Of a stretch of 64,000 nucleotides of DNA, positions 23,101 through 33,747 are shown piece after piece. The translations under genes and the position numbers were made by a program. Source of the stretch: Symsagittifera roscoffensis (lineage: Eukaryota; Xenacoelomorpha; Acoela; Convolutidae); the NCBI RefSeq assembly GCF_963678635.1, contig NC_087064.1, positions 56,306,338 through 56,370,337 of the forward strand. Reading direction: 5' to 3'. Each line of letters starts with the position of its first letter. Within the stretch, counting starts at the first letter, position 1. Under the pieces are notes generated by a model. The model had not been told where the DNA came from and made no database searches. It was given only the letters and a program-made list of their open reading frames with translations.

Positions 23101-23469
23101 TTCGTTTCAAGATAGAAGGCAGTCACGCACAACAACAACCTTGTTTTTTCAGTTTTAAACTTGGAATTTTTTACGGTAAAAATTGAATTGTCACAATTTC
23201 GTTAGTCTGCTCAAATTTTTTCGGCTTAAGTGTCTTTTCCGGATTTTATCTGTGCTGTAAGCAAGTATCACGATAGTTACAAGTGTTGTTCATTGTAGTT
23301 TCAGGAGGTTTTGAAACTTGAAAAAAAAATTTATAACTTTATTTATTTTCGACTCAACTGGTGTCTGCTCAAAGATAGTCGGCTTTGTTTCTCCTTCGTA
23401 AATTTTGCTCAGTTGCTTATTTAAAATTCAAATTTCTTGCTTGGCATTTTCGTCTAAAAACCGGGGTAG
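23101..23469 (+). repeat. Junction sequence and dispersed-repeat body upstream of LINE B
   Basis: Follows the abrupt end of array unit 4. From about 23190 to 23460 it resembles sequence at about 50640-51060 and, more weakly, 37240-37330: shared phrases include a TCGGCT box, GTTGTTCATTGTAG and GTGTCTGCTCAAAG. It may be LINE B leader or a separate dispersed repeat. No gene. Confidence 0.5.
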
Positions 23470-24078
23470 CAATGGTTGCCCCGCGATAAAATATCCGACA
23501 GAAGATATCACTTGCTCAAGACATCATCTTCAAAAAATCTCCTGATTGCGGATTCTCAAGCACGCCATCTTGATTTTCCAAATTTCAATATCTTGTCCCT
23601 ACCTGGGGCCCGAATTGGTGCGGTCCAAAACTTCTTACCCGAGAAAGACAAATTCAACATCATCGCTCTGCTCATCGGCGGAAACGACGCCTTCAACGGA
23701 AAAGACCCCTCCAGTATACCTGCAGGCGACATTGCTGAAGAACTGTCGAAGCTAGCCGTGCAGCTGTGTGAACGAGCCAAAAAAAATTTCGTCATCGGAA
23801 TCCCTCATCGTAGTGAGAACCGAGCTCGATCTGCAAAAATAAACGAATTCCTAAGAAAGATAAGAGGAACTTGGAAGTTTAGAGGAGTGAATGAAAAAAT
23901 CCACAGCTCATATCATTTGAAAACTGACGAAGTGCACCTCAGTGAAGAAGGTCTGAAGGGCATTAAAAGTATTCTCAAGAATAAAATATTATACGATAAA
24001 CATTCGAACATCTGCAATACAGAAGGACATCTGGTATATTACGAGTGTCGTTTCAAGAATTGTCAGTGCCCCTATTAA
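23470..24078 (+). pseudogene. LINE B ORF1: SGNH-hydrolase/esterase-like protein, start lost
   Basis: An open frame of about 200 codons between TAG 23467-23469 and TAA 24076-24078. It shows the SGNH blocks: LLIADSQARHL (nucleophile Ser in a degenerate GDS block), LLIGGNDAF (GxND block) and TDEVHLSEEG (catalytic Asp-x-x-His). It contains no in-frame ATG at all. The nearest ATG (23472) is one frame off and hits a stop after five codons, so a one-base indel probably separated the start from the body. In CR1-type elements this domain is thought to act on lipids or as part of the ORF1 particle protein. Confidence 0.75.
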
Positions 24079-24100
24079 CGTAAGTAGAAATAGTGAACCG

Positions 24101-24196
24101 CAGGCCTCCCCTTTTCGGGAACCACCAGGTTTGTCTATTTCTTCTTTTTCCCCTGAGTGAGCCACAGGCCTCCCCTTTTCGGGAACCACCAGGTTT
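24101..24196 (+). promoter_or_regulatory. Inter-ORF repeat doublet of LINE B
   Basis: Two 32-nt direct repeats at 24101-24132 and 24165-24196, 64 nt apart. Each contains CCCCTTTTCGGG, able to pair CCC with GGG. The first begins 22 nt after the ORF1 stop; the second ends 31 nt before the ORF2 ATG at 24228. LINE A has the same layout with a different sequence. Confidence 0.6.
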
Positions 24197-24227
24197 AACT
24201 GTTTTTCTATCCATAGTATAAGCAAAA

Positions 24228-27200
24228 ATGGGCAAAAACTGCAAAACATGTAAAAGAGGCTTTGCCGGCAACGAGAAAACATACACTTGTGTCGCATGCA
24301 ACGCTCAAATGCATTTGGAACCAACTTGTGTTGGGTTGTCTCTAGTGGCCATAAATGGAATAAAAGAACTAGGGCCGAATGTCATGTTGCTTTGTAATAC
24401 TTGTGTGCAAAATAATGAACGAGACAACTTTATAAGATGCAAAACCCTGGCCAACATAGACGAGAAGCTCTCAAACATTGATGTAACTGAAAGCCTCAAA
24501 AGCATGGAAAGAAGACTTACCGATTTAGTAGATCAAAAAATTGGAAATGCAATGAAAACGACATGCGATAAAGTGGAAAAAAACTTATAGTGCCGTTGTA
24601 GCTGCTGAAACCACCACCCGGATAAATCAAGCTCAAACCAGTCAACATGCTGCCAGATCTAACTCTGATCACAACATAAATCAAAGTTTTAGGATACAAG
24701 GGGTCAAAGAGGACCCTGAGAAAACAAAAGGAGAAAACCTTGTCCCAACAAATGACGAAGTAAACGAAATACTAGACATAATTGGAGTGAAGCCGAAAAT
24801 AATAGAACTAAAACGACTGGGAAAATTTGATCGTAATCGAATGAAGCCAAGAACACTGCTGGTAACTTTACCTAGCGAACATGAAGCACGACTAGTACTA
24901 GCAAAAAGCCGAGAAAAGCGAGAACAATTGGTCGAAAAAGGTCTACCTGCTACCAGCATTGACCAAAGAGAGTGCAATTAAAGAGAACGAAATCCTTAAG
25001 AAACGAAGACAACTACTAGATGAAGGCGTTCCTCGCGAAAAGCTGAAAATAAGGAATCTAGAATTGTTCAATGATGGTGTGAAAGTAACTATTGACACTG
25101 AAGTTCAGGAACCCCAGCATTCAATGATGGTGTGAAAGTAACTATTGACACTGAAGTTCAGGAACCCCAGCATTGACTAGGATTCCTCAACATTCTGCAA
25201 CTAAATACTAGAAGCCTAATCAACATAGAGAGAAGAACTAAGCTAGCAAATGCAATTGCAGTTGGAAATTTTAATGTCATATGCTTAAGCGAAACTTGGC
25301 TTAACGAGAATATTCAATCATCAGAGCTTTTTCTAAGTGAATATAACATCTATAGATCTGATAGAGCTATTGTGAGTGGTAAAAACTGTCACGGAGGCAG
25401 CTTAATAGCTGTCAAGAATAGTCTAATTACCGAGGACTTATCCACCAAACATGACATTCCTGATTCATGTGTGCTATGTAGTATAAAACTTCATCAAACT
25501 GAAATGATAATTGGCTCATTCTACAATCCGCCAAAAAACAGTAATTACAGATACAAAGTGCATGAATTTGAACAACTGATCAAAGCCATTCCTAAAAACA
25601 AACCGCTTCTCTTATGTGGGGATTTAAATTTGCCAGAAACAAACTGGAACAGCCTCACCAGTACTGACGAGGAACAAAACCAAATACTGCAAATTTTTGA
25701 AAATGGACTCTTTAGGCAGGCGATAAATTTCCCAACATGTGTGAAGAACATACTAGACGTAGCCTTTTATCGGAATTGCTATACAAGTGCCGAACAAGAT
25801 TTTAACGTTTCCAAGATTTATGACTGCTCAGATCACAATGCCATAATGTTGTCTATTGAATGCACGGTATCAGAGCCGAAACCATACTTGGAAAATTTTA
25901 GAAGTTTTGGAAATGCCGATTTTGAAGGAATAAACAATTTTATAAACGAGAACCCATTTGAACCAGTATGCCACACAAACATTAACAAAATGCATGAGGA
26001 GTACACCCAATATTTGGATGAAATCATTAAGAGTTTTGTGCCACTCAGAACAAGACATAGGAAATCACTTCCACCTTGGATAACAAGTAGCACTTCAAAT
26101 TTGATCAAAAAGTTACAAACAAAACGGCAATCATGTATACTCAAACCGACCAACTACAGAAGACAACAAGTTAAACTGTTTGAAAATTTAGTAACTGAAT
26201 CATCGGAATTGGACAGGAAAAACTACCAAGAGGAATTGTTTAGAACACGGAACACTAATGTAATTTTTAAACACCTAAAGAACTTGAATAAACATACAAG
26301 TCTTCCTAAGTTACTCATAAAAGATGAAGTTGAAAGCACAAATCCAAACGAACAAGTCAACATGCTAAACGACTTCTTTCATTCAGTTTTTAATCCTAAA
26401 GAAAGTTTTAGTATTAGAGATATTCAATTTGAAAATCCCTTGTTAACGAAATTTGATATATCGAAAAAGACAGTAAGTGAGATTTTATCAACTCTGGACG
26501 TAACAAAGTCACGCGGCCCAAATGGGTTGCCACCTAGCTTTTTTCAGAAAACGAACCGCAATATATGCAAACCGATGAACAAACTTTTGAGAAACGTAAA
26601 ACGCCTACGAAAAATACCTGATTCATGGAAAACAGCTGCAGTTACTCCTGTTCACAAAAAGGGTGACCGAAAAATGGTGAACAACTATCAACCAGTATTG
26701 CTATTAAATATTGACAGCAAAGTCCTTGAAAAATGTATATACAAAGACCTGTACCCTTACTTTGCCTGGTATTTGACGAAACATCAACACGGTTTTACTA
26801 AAGGTAGATCAGTTTTGACAAACATGCTCTCTTTCCTGAAAGAAATATATGAAGCACTTGACAATGACTCAAACGCAGAAATTGTAGCATTCTACACTGA
26901 CTTTGCAAAAGCCTTTGATAAAGTTCCGCATTTTGATCTACTTAAGAAAGTTGCACTTATAGGAATAGGAGGCTGCATGTTAGAGGTACTCTATGACTAT
27001 TTGAAAAACAGGAAACAGTTTGTACGAGTAGACAATATCAGCTCAAAAGTTTTAGAAGTCACTAGTGGTGTTCCCCAAGGATCACTTTTAGGACCACTGC
27101 TCTTTTGCATTTTTATTAACGACCTACCTGAAGTACTCAAATTCTCTGAACCATATATTTTTGCGGATGATCTTAAACTACTTTCCATCAAAAAAACATC

Positions 27201-28014
27201 AATTGAAATTCAAGAAGATCTGGACAAAATTCAGCAGTGGGTAACTGAAAACAAAATGGAATTAGCACTAGATAAATGTGCAAAAGTAAGTTTTAGGGGC
27301 GGAGACGCTAACTCTATGCTTTTTGGTGTAGTGCTTGGAACATCGATGGTTGTGAAAGATCTGGGAATTTTTGTGTCGGGCGATTTAAGTTGGAAGGTAC
27401 ACATTGAAACAAGATTAAAGAAGGCAAACCAAGTACTGTACCTCCTGAGAAGAAACCTATCAGCAAAGATAAATACGTTTGTAAAGTTAGGCCTGTATAA
27501 GTCACTAATACTCCCAGTGTTATTATACGGACTCTCATGTACACATATATCGAGGGGGGATCAATTGCAGTTGGAGCGATTTTAAAAGAAAGTAATCCGT
27601 TGGATCACTGGAAATAAAACGGGAATGTACATCAACGAACTACGCTTGCTAAACATTTTACCCCTGCCCATGTTCATCCAGCTAAATAACATCTTACTTC
27701 TTGCCAGTCTTGATTCTAATGAACGAAATGAAATAGTGTTAAACAGGCGAACCACACGGGCTAGAAATACAGAAATTTTTGAGATGCGAAAAGTGAGAAC
27801 GGAAAAAGCGAGAAACGAATTTGGTTTCAGAACCAGTAGGATTGTAAATCGATTAGAACCATATATTCATTTTGATAAACGAATCGGCCTCAAGACGAGA
27901 ATTTTAAACCCGATGTGGAAATTTGTAAACGAGAGATTTTCAGAAATGACAACGTGCACGTGGCAATTATTCTGTGATTGTATCACGTGCAGAAACAAGT
28001 GGACATTGTTTTAG
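24228..28014 (+). pseudogene. LINE B ORF2: PHD, RRM-like, endonuclease, reverse transcriptase; broken
   Basis: Starts at ATG 24228. The PHD finger uses C5, C8, C21, C24, H29, C34, C56, C59, the same spacing as LINE A. An RRM-like region follows (RIQGVKED ... LLVTLPSEHEA). The endonuclease starts near 25190 (QLNTRSL, SETWL, GGSLIAVKN, GDLN, CSDHNAI); reverse transcriptase boxes are FYTDFAKAFDK, SGVPQGSLLGPLLF and catalytic FADD near 27160-27171. The C-terminus has C-T-W-x3-C-x-C-x2-C. Lesions: one extra A in the A7 run at 24577-24583, a frame change near 24950, a 53-bp tandem duplication at 25068-25173, TGA 25174-25176, and TAA 27583-27585 replacing the usual Gln, after which the same frame continues to 28014. 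Confidence 0.85.
25068..25173 (+). repeat. 53-bp tandem duplication in LINE B ORF2
   Basis: The segment beginning tcaatgatggtgtgaaag at 25068 is repeated immediately from 25121. As 53 is not a multiple of three, it shifts the frame between the RRM-like region and the endonuclease. Confidence 0.9.
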
Positions 28015-28059
28015 AGAAGACGCCGGGACCAAGAATCCCAACAGCAGTGCTGTGAATCC

Positions 28060-28086
28060 CCAACAACAACAACAACAACAACAACA
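28060..28086 (+). repeat. (CAA)n tail of LINE B
   Basis: About nine CAA units directly after the LINE B 3' UTR, the short tandem tail expected at the 3' end of a CR1/L2-type LINE. Confidence 0.8.
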
Positions 28087-28089
28087 AAT

Positions 28090-28368
28090 TAGATAAAACG
28101 GGTTTTAGGAAAATGTATGGGTTTTGGTTTTATTTACTTTTTTTTGTGAGAGGCTTCGGAAAATTTGTTCACTGTTTGCAAAAGTTTCAGCTCAAAGTAC
28201 TTAACTAAATTTCAAAAAGTGGTCGTCATTGGAACGACCGCCTCCTCTATGTGCCTACGTAATCCTTTATCTGTGGGGAGAAAATTTGATCCATATTTTT
28301 AGGCTTTGTTTTCTCCTCCCATAAGTACCTCTCAAATCTGAAATTTTGGTTTCAATGGATGAAACGGG
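28090..28368. repeat. Satellite fragment left of LINE C (~170-bp family)
   Basis: The right part (CTCAAATCTGAAATTTTGG then ...GATGAAACGGGC) matches the repeating phrase of the satellite at 31596-32470, for example CCCAAATCTAAAATGTTGGG then ...AAAACGGAC. LINE C is inserted between the two pieces. No gene. Confidence 0.6.
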
Positions 28369-31300
28369 CTTAGTAGTAGTAGGGTAGGCTTTAGGATTTC
28401 TCCATGGGTTTTGAACCCTCGTTCATAAGTTCATCATTTTTTCCGGTGGATTGCAGTTTCCACACCAGCAATGAATTCTCCACATACACAAGTTGTTTTC
28501 TGCAAAATTTCTGTTGAAGAATTTCCAATACGTGTTTGTTATAGATATTTTCAGGCTGTCATAATCTTGATTTTCGAAGTCCACAATTTGGCTAAAGTAG
28601 TTGTATAGTGTATTAGAACGTATATAATAATTTTTATTTGACTTTTTCAGTCTTGTTGCATGAACAGCAATCTCACCACGTGTTGCTTGTCTCGTTCGTG
28701 ATTCGTTCTTATGAATAATTGTATTCAAATCAATGTCATGTTTATTTTTTAGTAGTGAAACTAAGTACAATATGTCGTGTAATTCAAAGTACATTGGGAG
28801 TGGAAGGAGCTTTAAAAATTTCAGTCTTTCAGTATAACTCATTTTGAAATTATTTGTAATCGAAGAAGTCGCTCGTTTTTGTACTCTTTCTAGTTGTCTT
28901 AATTCTGCTTTGTTCGGATACCATGTTTGCGATGCATAGCTTATGATTGGTACAATGTATCCACAGTATCAGTTTAATTTTGACTTTAATGATGTTTTTT
29001 TTCGAGATATTCCGTTTGATTTTGTAAAAAGCTCCCATTGCTTTTGATATGCGATTTTCAGCATTTACTGACCACGAAAGGTTGTCACACATTAAAATAC
29101 CTAAGTCTTTTTGGGTCTTTGCGGTATCAACATTTGTATTAAATAGTGTAACTTCCATTTTCCCTTTGAGGTTTAACAGATTACATCTTCATTCAGCGGC
29201 ATTTTATTTTCTTTGCACCATTTTTCAACATTTGTCGTGTCTTTTTGCAGATGAATTTCTTCAGTAGACAAGATCTTCATATCGTCACAATAGCCAAAAC
29301 AATCCGAATTCTCAATGCATTTGGGAAAGTCGTTTATGAATATGATAAAAAGTAGAGGGCCAAGAATTGAGCCCTGTGGTACAACGCTAGTTTTTTCTTT
29401 CAAAGTTGATGAACTTTTATTGACTTTTACAAATTGCATTCTATCTGTTAGATAGTCTTGTATTATGTCTTGTATTTGAATGCCTAGACCTATGTTCTGT
29501 AGTTTAGCGATTAGGATACTATGAGGAACTTTATCAAAGGCTTTAGAAAAATCTAGATAAAGGACTGATAGTGTTTGAACATTTTTGTCATCGTAGAGTT
29601 CATATACTTTGCTCAAAAATTGTACCATTTGTAGTACTGCTGACCTTTTTTGCCGGAAGCCGTATTGTGCGTTTTCCAAGAAAGGTTGAATTTTGGGGTA
29701 TATATTATCAAAGATATTTTTTTCGAAGACCTTCGAAGCGGAGCATAAAAGGCTAATTGGGCGGTAGCACTCAACTGACGCCTTGTTCTTTTCTTTAAAA
29801 ATTGGGGCCACTTGACTTGTTTTCCAGTAGGTCGGGAAGAGCCGCTTGTTAATGAATGTGCGGAAGAGAAGATAGAGCGATTTTGACAGAGTTTCAGAAA
29901 GATTTTTTTAGGATTATATTACCTATACCGTCAAAACCTGATGATTTATTTGTTAATAGATTTTTGAGAGTGAATTCGATTTTAGTTTCTTCAATGTGTA
30001 TTTGTGTACAGATTTCTTCCGTAGGAGAACAGTTTGTATTTCGTGCGAGAGGGTTAGGATTTGATTCCTTTTGATATACACTGATGGAGAATTCGTTAAA
30101 AAATGTAGCTTTTTGGGTGTCATCTCTAGTGGATTTTTCCTTGTAAAACATTTTTTGGGGATATTGCCTGGAACTACTTATTTTGTTCAAGTTTTTTTGT
30201 AGGTCACTGAATCGTCTACTGCTTGTTACTGTTTCTTCGTAAATTGCTTGATCTTCAGTCAATGCTATTTGAAGATTTTTTTCCAGTTTTTTGTGTTTTA
30301 GGATAAGGCTTAAAATAGGTTTGTTTAAAGTAGGTATGTTTTGCCGATCAATACGCCGTGTTAAGGTTTGTACTCTTTTTAGCATGTGAGACGTACTTGG
30401 TGTCACCCACGGGGGGAGAGTTGATCTGTGTGATGTAACCTTGGGTACATTGTTCTTTATTTTGTCCCATAACCATGCATACCACTGACGCAGGAGCTCA
30501 TTTACATTACTGTAACAATAAGGTATGAAAGGTTTGTCTTTTATTTCTTGATTTATTGTCGTCCAATCGGCTCTCTTAAATGCCAGACTTTCACCTTTGT
30601 TTATTTCTTTGATACTGGCTTCCATGTTAAATGTTGCAGAGTAAGCATAATGATCTGAGCATGAAACTTTTTCAATGCTGTATGCGTTTGTTGCTGTTTG
30701 GTCCGTGTGCCTGTTGAGTATCACTCCAGGGTTGTTTGTTAATAAAACATCAAGCTGCTTTTTTTGGAGTCGAATAATTGTTCATAGTCAAGTTCAATGA
30801 GCTTTTTTTAACACTGCATTTTCATATTCGTCCTTTGAGTGCATCATTTTCCAACGATAGTATTCCAAATTTATATCTCCCGTAATTGACACTGCGTTAC
30901 AGTTGTGTTTTGTTTGTAATTTTGTTAAGTTTTCGAAGTTTTGAAGTTTTGTTGATTCCATTGGTATTTACTGTTTTTCGGGGGATTACAAACACAGCAG
31001 AGAATTTGATTATGCCCAGTTTCACCTGTTAGTTTGGCCACTATGCATTCTTCATTTTCTATTTGAGCATCAATTTCTTCGTAATGCACATTTTCTTTTA
31101 TCGCCATGAGTACACCTCCGTGATTGGTTTTTAAAGTGGAGTTTTTTCTATCTTTGCGAATTATAATAAAACCAGCCAAATGCAGAGCTTTATCTAGTAT
31201 TTCCTTTACCAGCCATGTCTCTGTGAGACATAGTATATCGTAGTCTGTTTGTAAAATGGCATTTGATAGAGCTGTTCTTCTGTTGATGTCTAAAATACTT

Positions 31301-31595
31301 CTGACTTTTAAATACTTAGCAGTAGGTAGTCAATTGCTTTCTTCGACTTTTTTCCAATTGCCACTTTCTTCGTCATATTGGTAAAGGACAAGGTCCCTTA
31401 GCCTTAGGTTTTTAGCTGATACGCCAGTTTCTATCATTGTTCGTCTTTTCATAAGAAGTTTGTTCTTAATCAGAAATTCACTTGGGCTGAGCTCTTTTGA
31501 CACAAAAAGAGTTTTGTCGTAGTTTTTCAATTTTGCCAAGAACATTAGTATCAGTCGTTTTTGCCATTCATTTGATACATTTAATTAGCTTCCTT
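28369..31595 (-). mobile_element. LINE C, minus strand, 5'-truncated
   Basis: Reads right to left: end of the RRM-like region (31570-31330), endonuclease remnants (31300-30700), reverse transcriptase (30100-28900), then a C-terminal part (28842-28423). The 3' end has a GGGTTTTGAACCC hairpin at 28406-28418, the motif ATGGAGAAATCCTAAA (complement of 28390-28405) and a (CTA)n tail at 28369-28388. This 3' end closely parallels LINE A. PHD and ORF1 are missing, so it is 5'-truncated, and it sits inside a ~170-bp satellite. Confidence 0.82.
28423..31570 (-). pseudogene. LINE C ORF2 remnant: RRM end, endonuclease, reverse transcriptase
   Basis: Minus-strand fragments in several frames. 31545-31330 resembles the LINE A region YDKxxFVSxELS. 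31179-30925 has the endonuclease block HGGVLMAIKEN. 30724-29894 holds CSDHYAYSATF and the endonuclease-RT linker. 29811-29173 has NxxYRPISLL-like, DFSKAFDKVPH, VVPQGSILGPLLF and the catalytic box at 29292-29281, which reads YCDD instead of YADD. 28842-28423 ends with C-M-W-x3-C-x-C-x2-C. Multiple frameshifts make it non-functional. One distinctive change is Val for the usual Gly in the GVPQG box (VVPQG). Confidence 0.82.
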
Positions 31596-32470
31596 GCATA
31601 AGCTCTGCTACGCCCGAATTTTTTACACAAAAAAGTTTTGCCCTCGGAATAACCAAAAAGTACTGTTTTTTTTTCTTGTCTGGAAAACTACCCTCCCGTG
31701 TCTGAGATTGTGGGATCATTGGAGATAATTGGTTGTGAATTTTTTACACAAAAAATTAATCGACCTCGGAAAAGTCAGATTTTTGATTTTTACCGTTTTT
31801 TGAAACTTTATTTTTTCTCGAAGCTAACCTCCCAAATCTAAAATGTTGGGTTGAATCCAAAAAACGGACTGTGGGAAGCTCATTTGCATACGCGAATACG
31901 ACCAAATTGTCTTACACAAAAAGTTGTGGCCCTCGAGAAGGCCAAAGGTTTGATTTTTTGAGTTTGTTTGTGAAATTTTTTGACTTTTCTCGAGAACTTT
32001 CTTCCCAAATCTGAATTTTTGGGCTCAATTGAAATTGCAGGTTGCGTGAAGTTCTTCGGCACAAGCGGCTACTCTAAATTGTTTTTCACAAAAAGCTATG
32101 ATTTTTAAAAAAAATATATGATTTTTTGACCGTTTCTTGGAAACTTTCTCGCTAACCATCTTACCAAATCTGATATCAATGGTTTACTCGAAACAACAAG
32201 TTCATGGCAGCCTAATAAGTTATGGCGTTCGAAGAAGTCAAAGTTTTGAAACTTGACCGTTTTTGGAAACTTGACTTTTCTCGAAAACTACTTTGCCAAT
32301 TCTCAGGTAAAGTATTCAATCGAAAAACCCGTTTTTGAGAATTTTCTTCGCTTAAGCGGCCATGACCTATAGAGTTCTTGAAAATAAGGTTTCAACCGAA
32401 AGAACCGGTTGCGAAAATATTTCCGACTTAATTTTTTTGTAAGAAAAGTGTTATTTCTTTGGGGAAAATT
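31596..32470. repeat. ~170-bp satellite array
   Basis: Degenerate tandem repeats. The phrase (T)TACACAAAAA followed by a GCCCTCG(G/A) box recurs at about 31624, 31744, 31913 and 32083, and a CCCAAATCTGAAWTTTTGGG-like box recurs between. The same family appears at 28090-28368 and at the right edge (63780-64000). No gene. Confidence 0.7.
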
Positions 32471-32770
32471 CCAATATCTCACACATTTTTAGAAGTCATT
32501 TATTTTAACTGAGTTAGAACTACGATTTTGGAGAAAGTCCAATTTTTGAAGTTACCCATTTCAGCCCTTATCGGTATAAAAAATCTAAAAATATCAAATC
32601 CGCACCTCTAGCTTTAATTATCCTAAGTTATCTTTTATTGGCACATTAAAATCTTGATTCACCTTGTTTTTTAACATTTGACTTTCGACTTCCTTTTATC
32701 GACTTTTTTTTTAAAATGTTTGGTCTGTATCACAATTGGTGCGAAGCTGTGCTTCGCCTCTGTGTTATAT
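32471..32770. other. AT-rich spacer with one dispersed hairpin motif
   Basis: No coding or RNA gene seen. At about 32742-32766 it holds GCGAAGCTGTGCTTCGC, one copy of a palindromic motif found at several other places in the window (38190, 39050, 51695, 56440). Confidence 0.5.
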
Positions 32771-32778
32771 GTTTTTTA

Positions 32779-32996
32779 GGCTCTTTTCCAGTTCCCCCCT
32801 TTCAAAATACCGAGTTTTATGTTTGTTTTACGTGTTATTACGGCTAAATGCGTGATGTTACGCTGTAAAGTATGAAGAAGAAATCTGTTCACAGTTGTCG
32901 ATTTGTTCACCATGCCAAATTTCATGGCATTATGACTACGTTAAATAAGCTTTTCAAATTTGAATTTGAAAGGGGGGGGGGAACTGGAAAAGAGCC
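32779..32996. mobile_element. MITE-1 copy a, hAT-like, 8-bp target duplication
   Basis: A 218-bp element with imperfect ~28-bp terminal inverted repeats: GGCTCTTTTCCAGTTCCCCC at the left and its complement (GGGGGAACTGGAAAAGAGCC) at the right. It is flanked by the 8-bp direct repeat GTTTTTTA at 32771-32778 and 32997-33004. No coding. Inverted ends with an 8-bp duplication are typical of hAT-superfamily non-autonomous elements. Confidence 0.8.
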
Positions 32997-33318
32997 GTTT
33001 TTTACGTGCTCAATTGAGTGAAAAATGATTTCGGCCATCAAATTGAGGACTTGGGTTAACTAACTGCGTTCAACTTCGTTGACCGAAAAGAATATTGTCA
33101 ACCATTTGTCATTAACAACAGAAATGACCTCAGTTTTCCTTGTCGCTGTGCATATAGGTTTCCTGGTCATTCAGCATATTTCGAGGATTTATTTGAGAGA
33201 TCTGGGAAACTAAACGTGTTGTTTGTATTGAAGATATTCTTATTTTTATGGATAGTAAAATTCTTTTCTCAGCTTACTTTTTTTCGATAAGATTTCTCAA
33301 TGTGCGAAGTTCTTGGCT

Positions 33319-33340
33319 CACGTGTTAAATGATGCACGTG
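33319..33340. promoter_or_regulatory. Paired CACGTG E-boxes upstream of exon 1 (unit 1)
   Basis: Two CACGTG palindromes at 33319-33324 and 33335-33340, 16 bp apart and about 305 bp before the phosphatase start codon. CACGTG is a well-known bHLH-binding hexamer. Use as a promoter element here is inferred from position only. Confidence 0.3.
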
Positions 33341-33644
33341 TTCGTTAATTTCGATACATCAACTGCAACAAAGGATAGAAACTATGGCGAACAAAAGAAG
33401 ATTAAAGTTTATGTTTTTAGTTGAAATGAGTTTGAATTAGGCTGAACGATATATACATTCCACCATACAACACTATTGGCCAATTCTTGCCGATTCTTGA
33501 TCAAATACTCCCAGAAGACGGAAAGTAATTTGGATATATACTGCAGAGCTCAGGATAATTTAAGTTTTACCGATGGTTTAGCCTGACTCGTATCAAATTT
33601 TAGTATATTATTTCGCGTGTGTGACTGCGATCAATCGTAATTTA

Positions 33645-33747
33645 ATGGGTCAGACACTTTCGGAACCGGTCACCACAAAAATATCGGCCACCTACGAAAA
33701 TTCGCGGTTACGATGTGGATGCTCTTCCATGCAAGGATGGAGAATAA
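33645..33747 (+). CDS. Phosphatase exon 1, copy a
   Basis: ATG at 33645 opens 34 codons plus one base, ending ...SSMQGWRI before the donor GTAAGT at 33748. The one-base overhang joins the CA at the start of exon 2 to make Thr, giving WRITMEDAH. Because exon 1 copy b lies downstream, a transcript from this copy would have to skip copy b (which has no obvious acceptor before its ATG) to give the normal protein. Confidence 0.85.

Larger units (their letters stand above)
23470..28090 (+). mobile_element. LINE B (CR1/L2-like, with esterase ORF1), degenerate
   Basis: Order: SGNH-esterase ORF1 (23470-24078), a doublet of 32-nt repeats (24101-24196), ORF2 with PHD, RRM-like, endonuclease and reverse transcriptase (24228-28014), and a (CAA)n tail at 28060-28086. 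CR1-clade LINEs are known to carry esterase and PHD domains, so the family assignment is firm. It has a handful of lesions and is probably immobile. It is related to LINE A and LINE C through ORF2 but is clearly a different family. Confidence 0.85.

Noticed and set aside
23101-23158. Chimeric 170-residue ORF1 of array unit 4 as a new gene
   Set aside because: Its last ~18 codons are foreign junction sequence read by chance up to the first stop.
24570-24595. A AAA AAC slippery heptamer in LINE B ORF2 as a programmed -1 frameshift site
   Set aside because: A -1 slip leads to a stop after a few codons; the downstream domain is in the +1 frame. A one-base insertion in an A-run is the simpler explanation.
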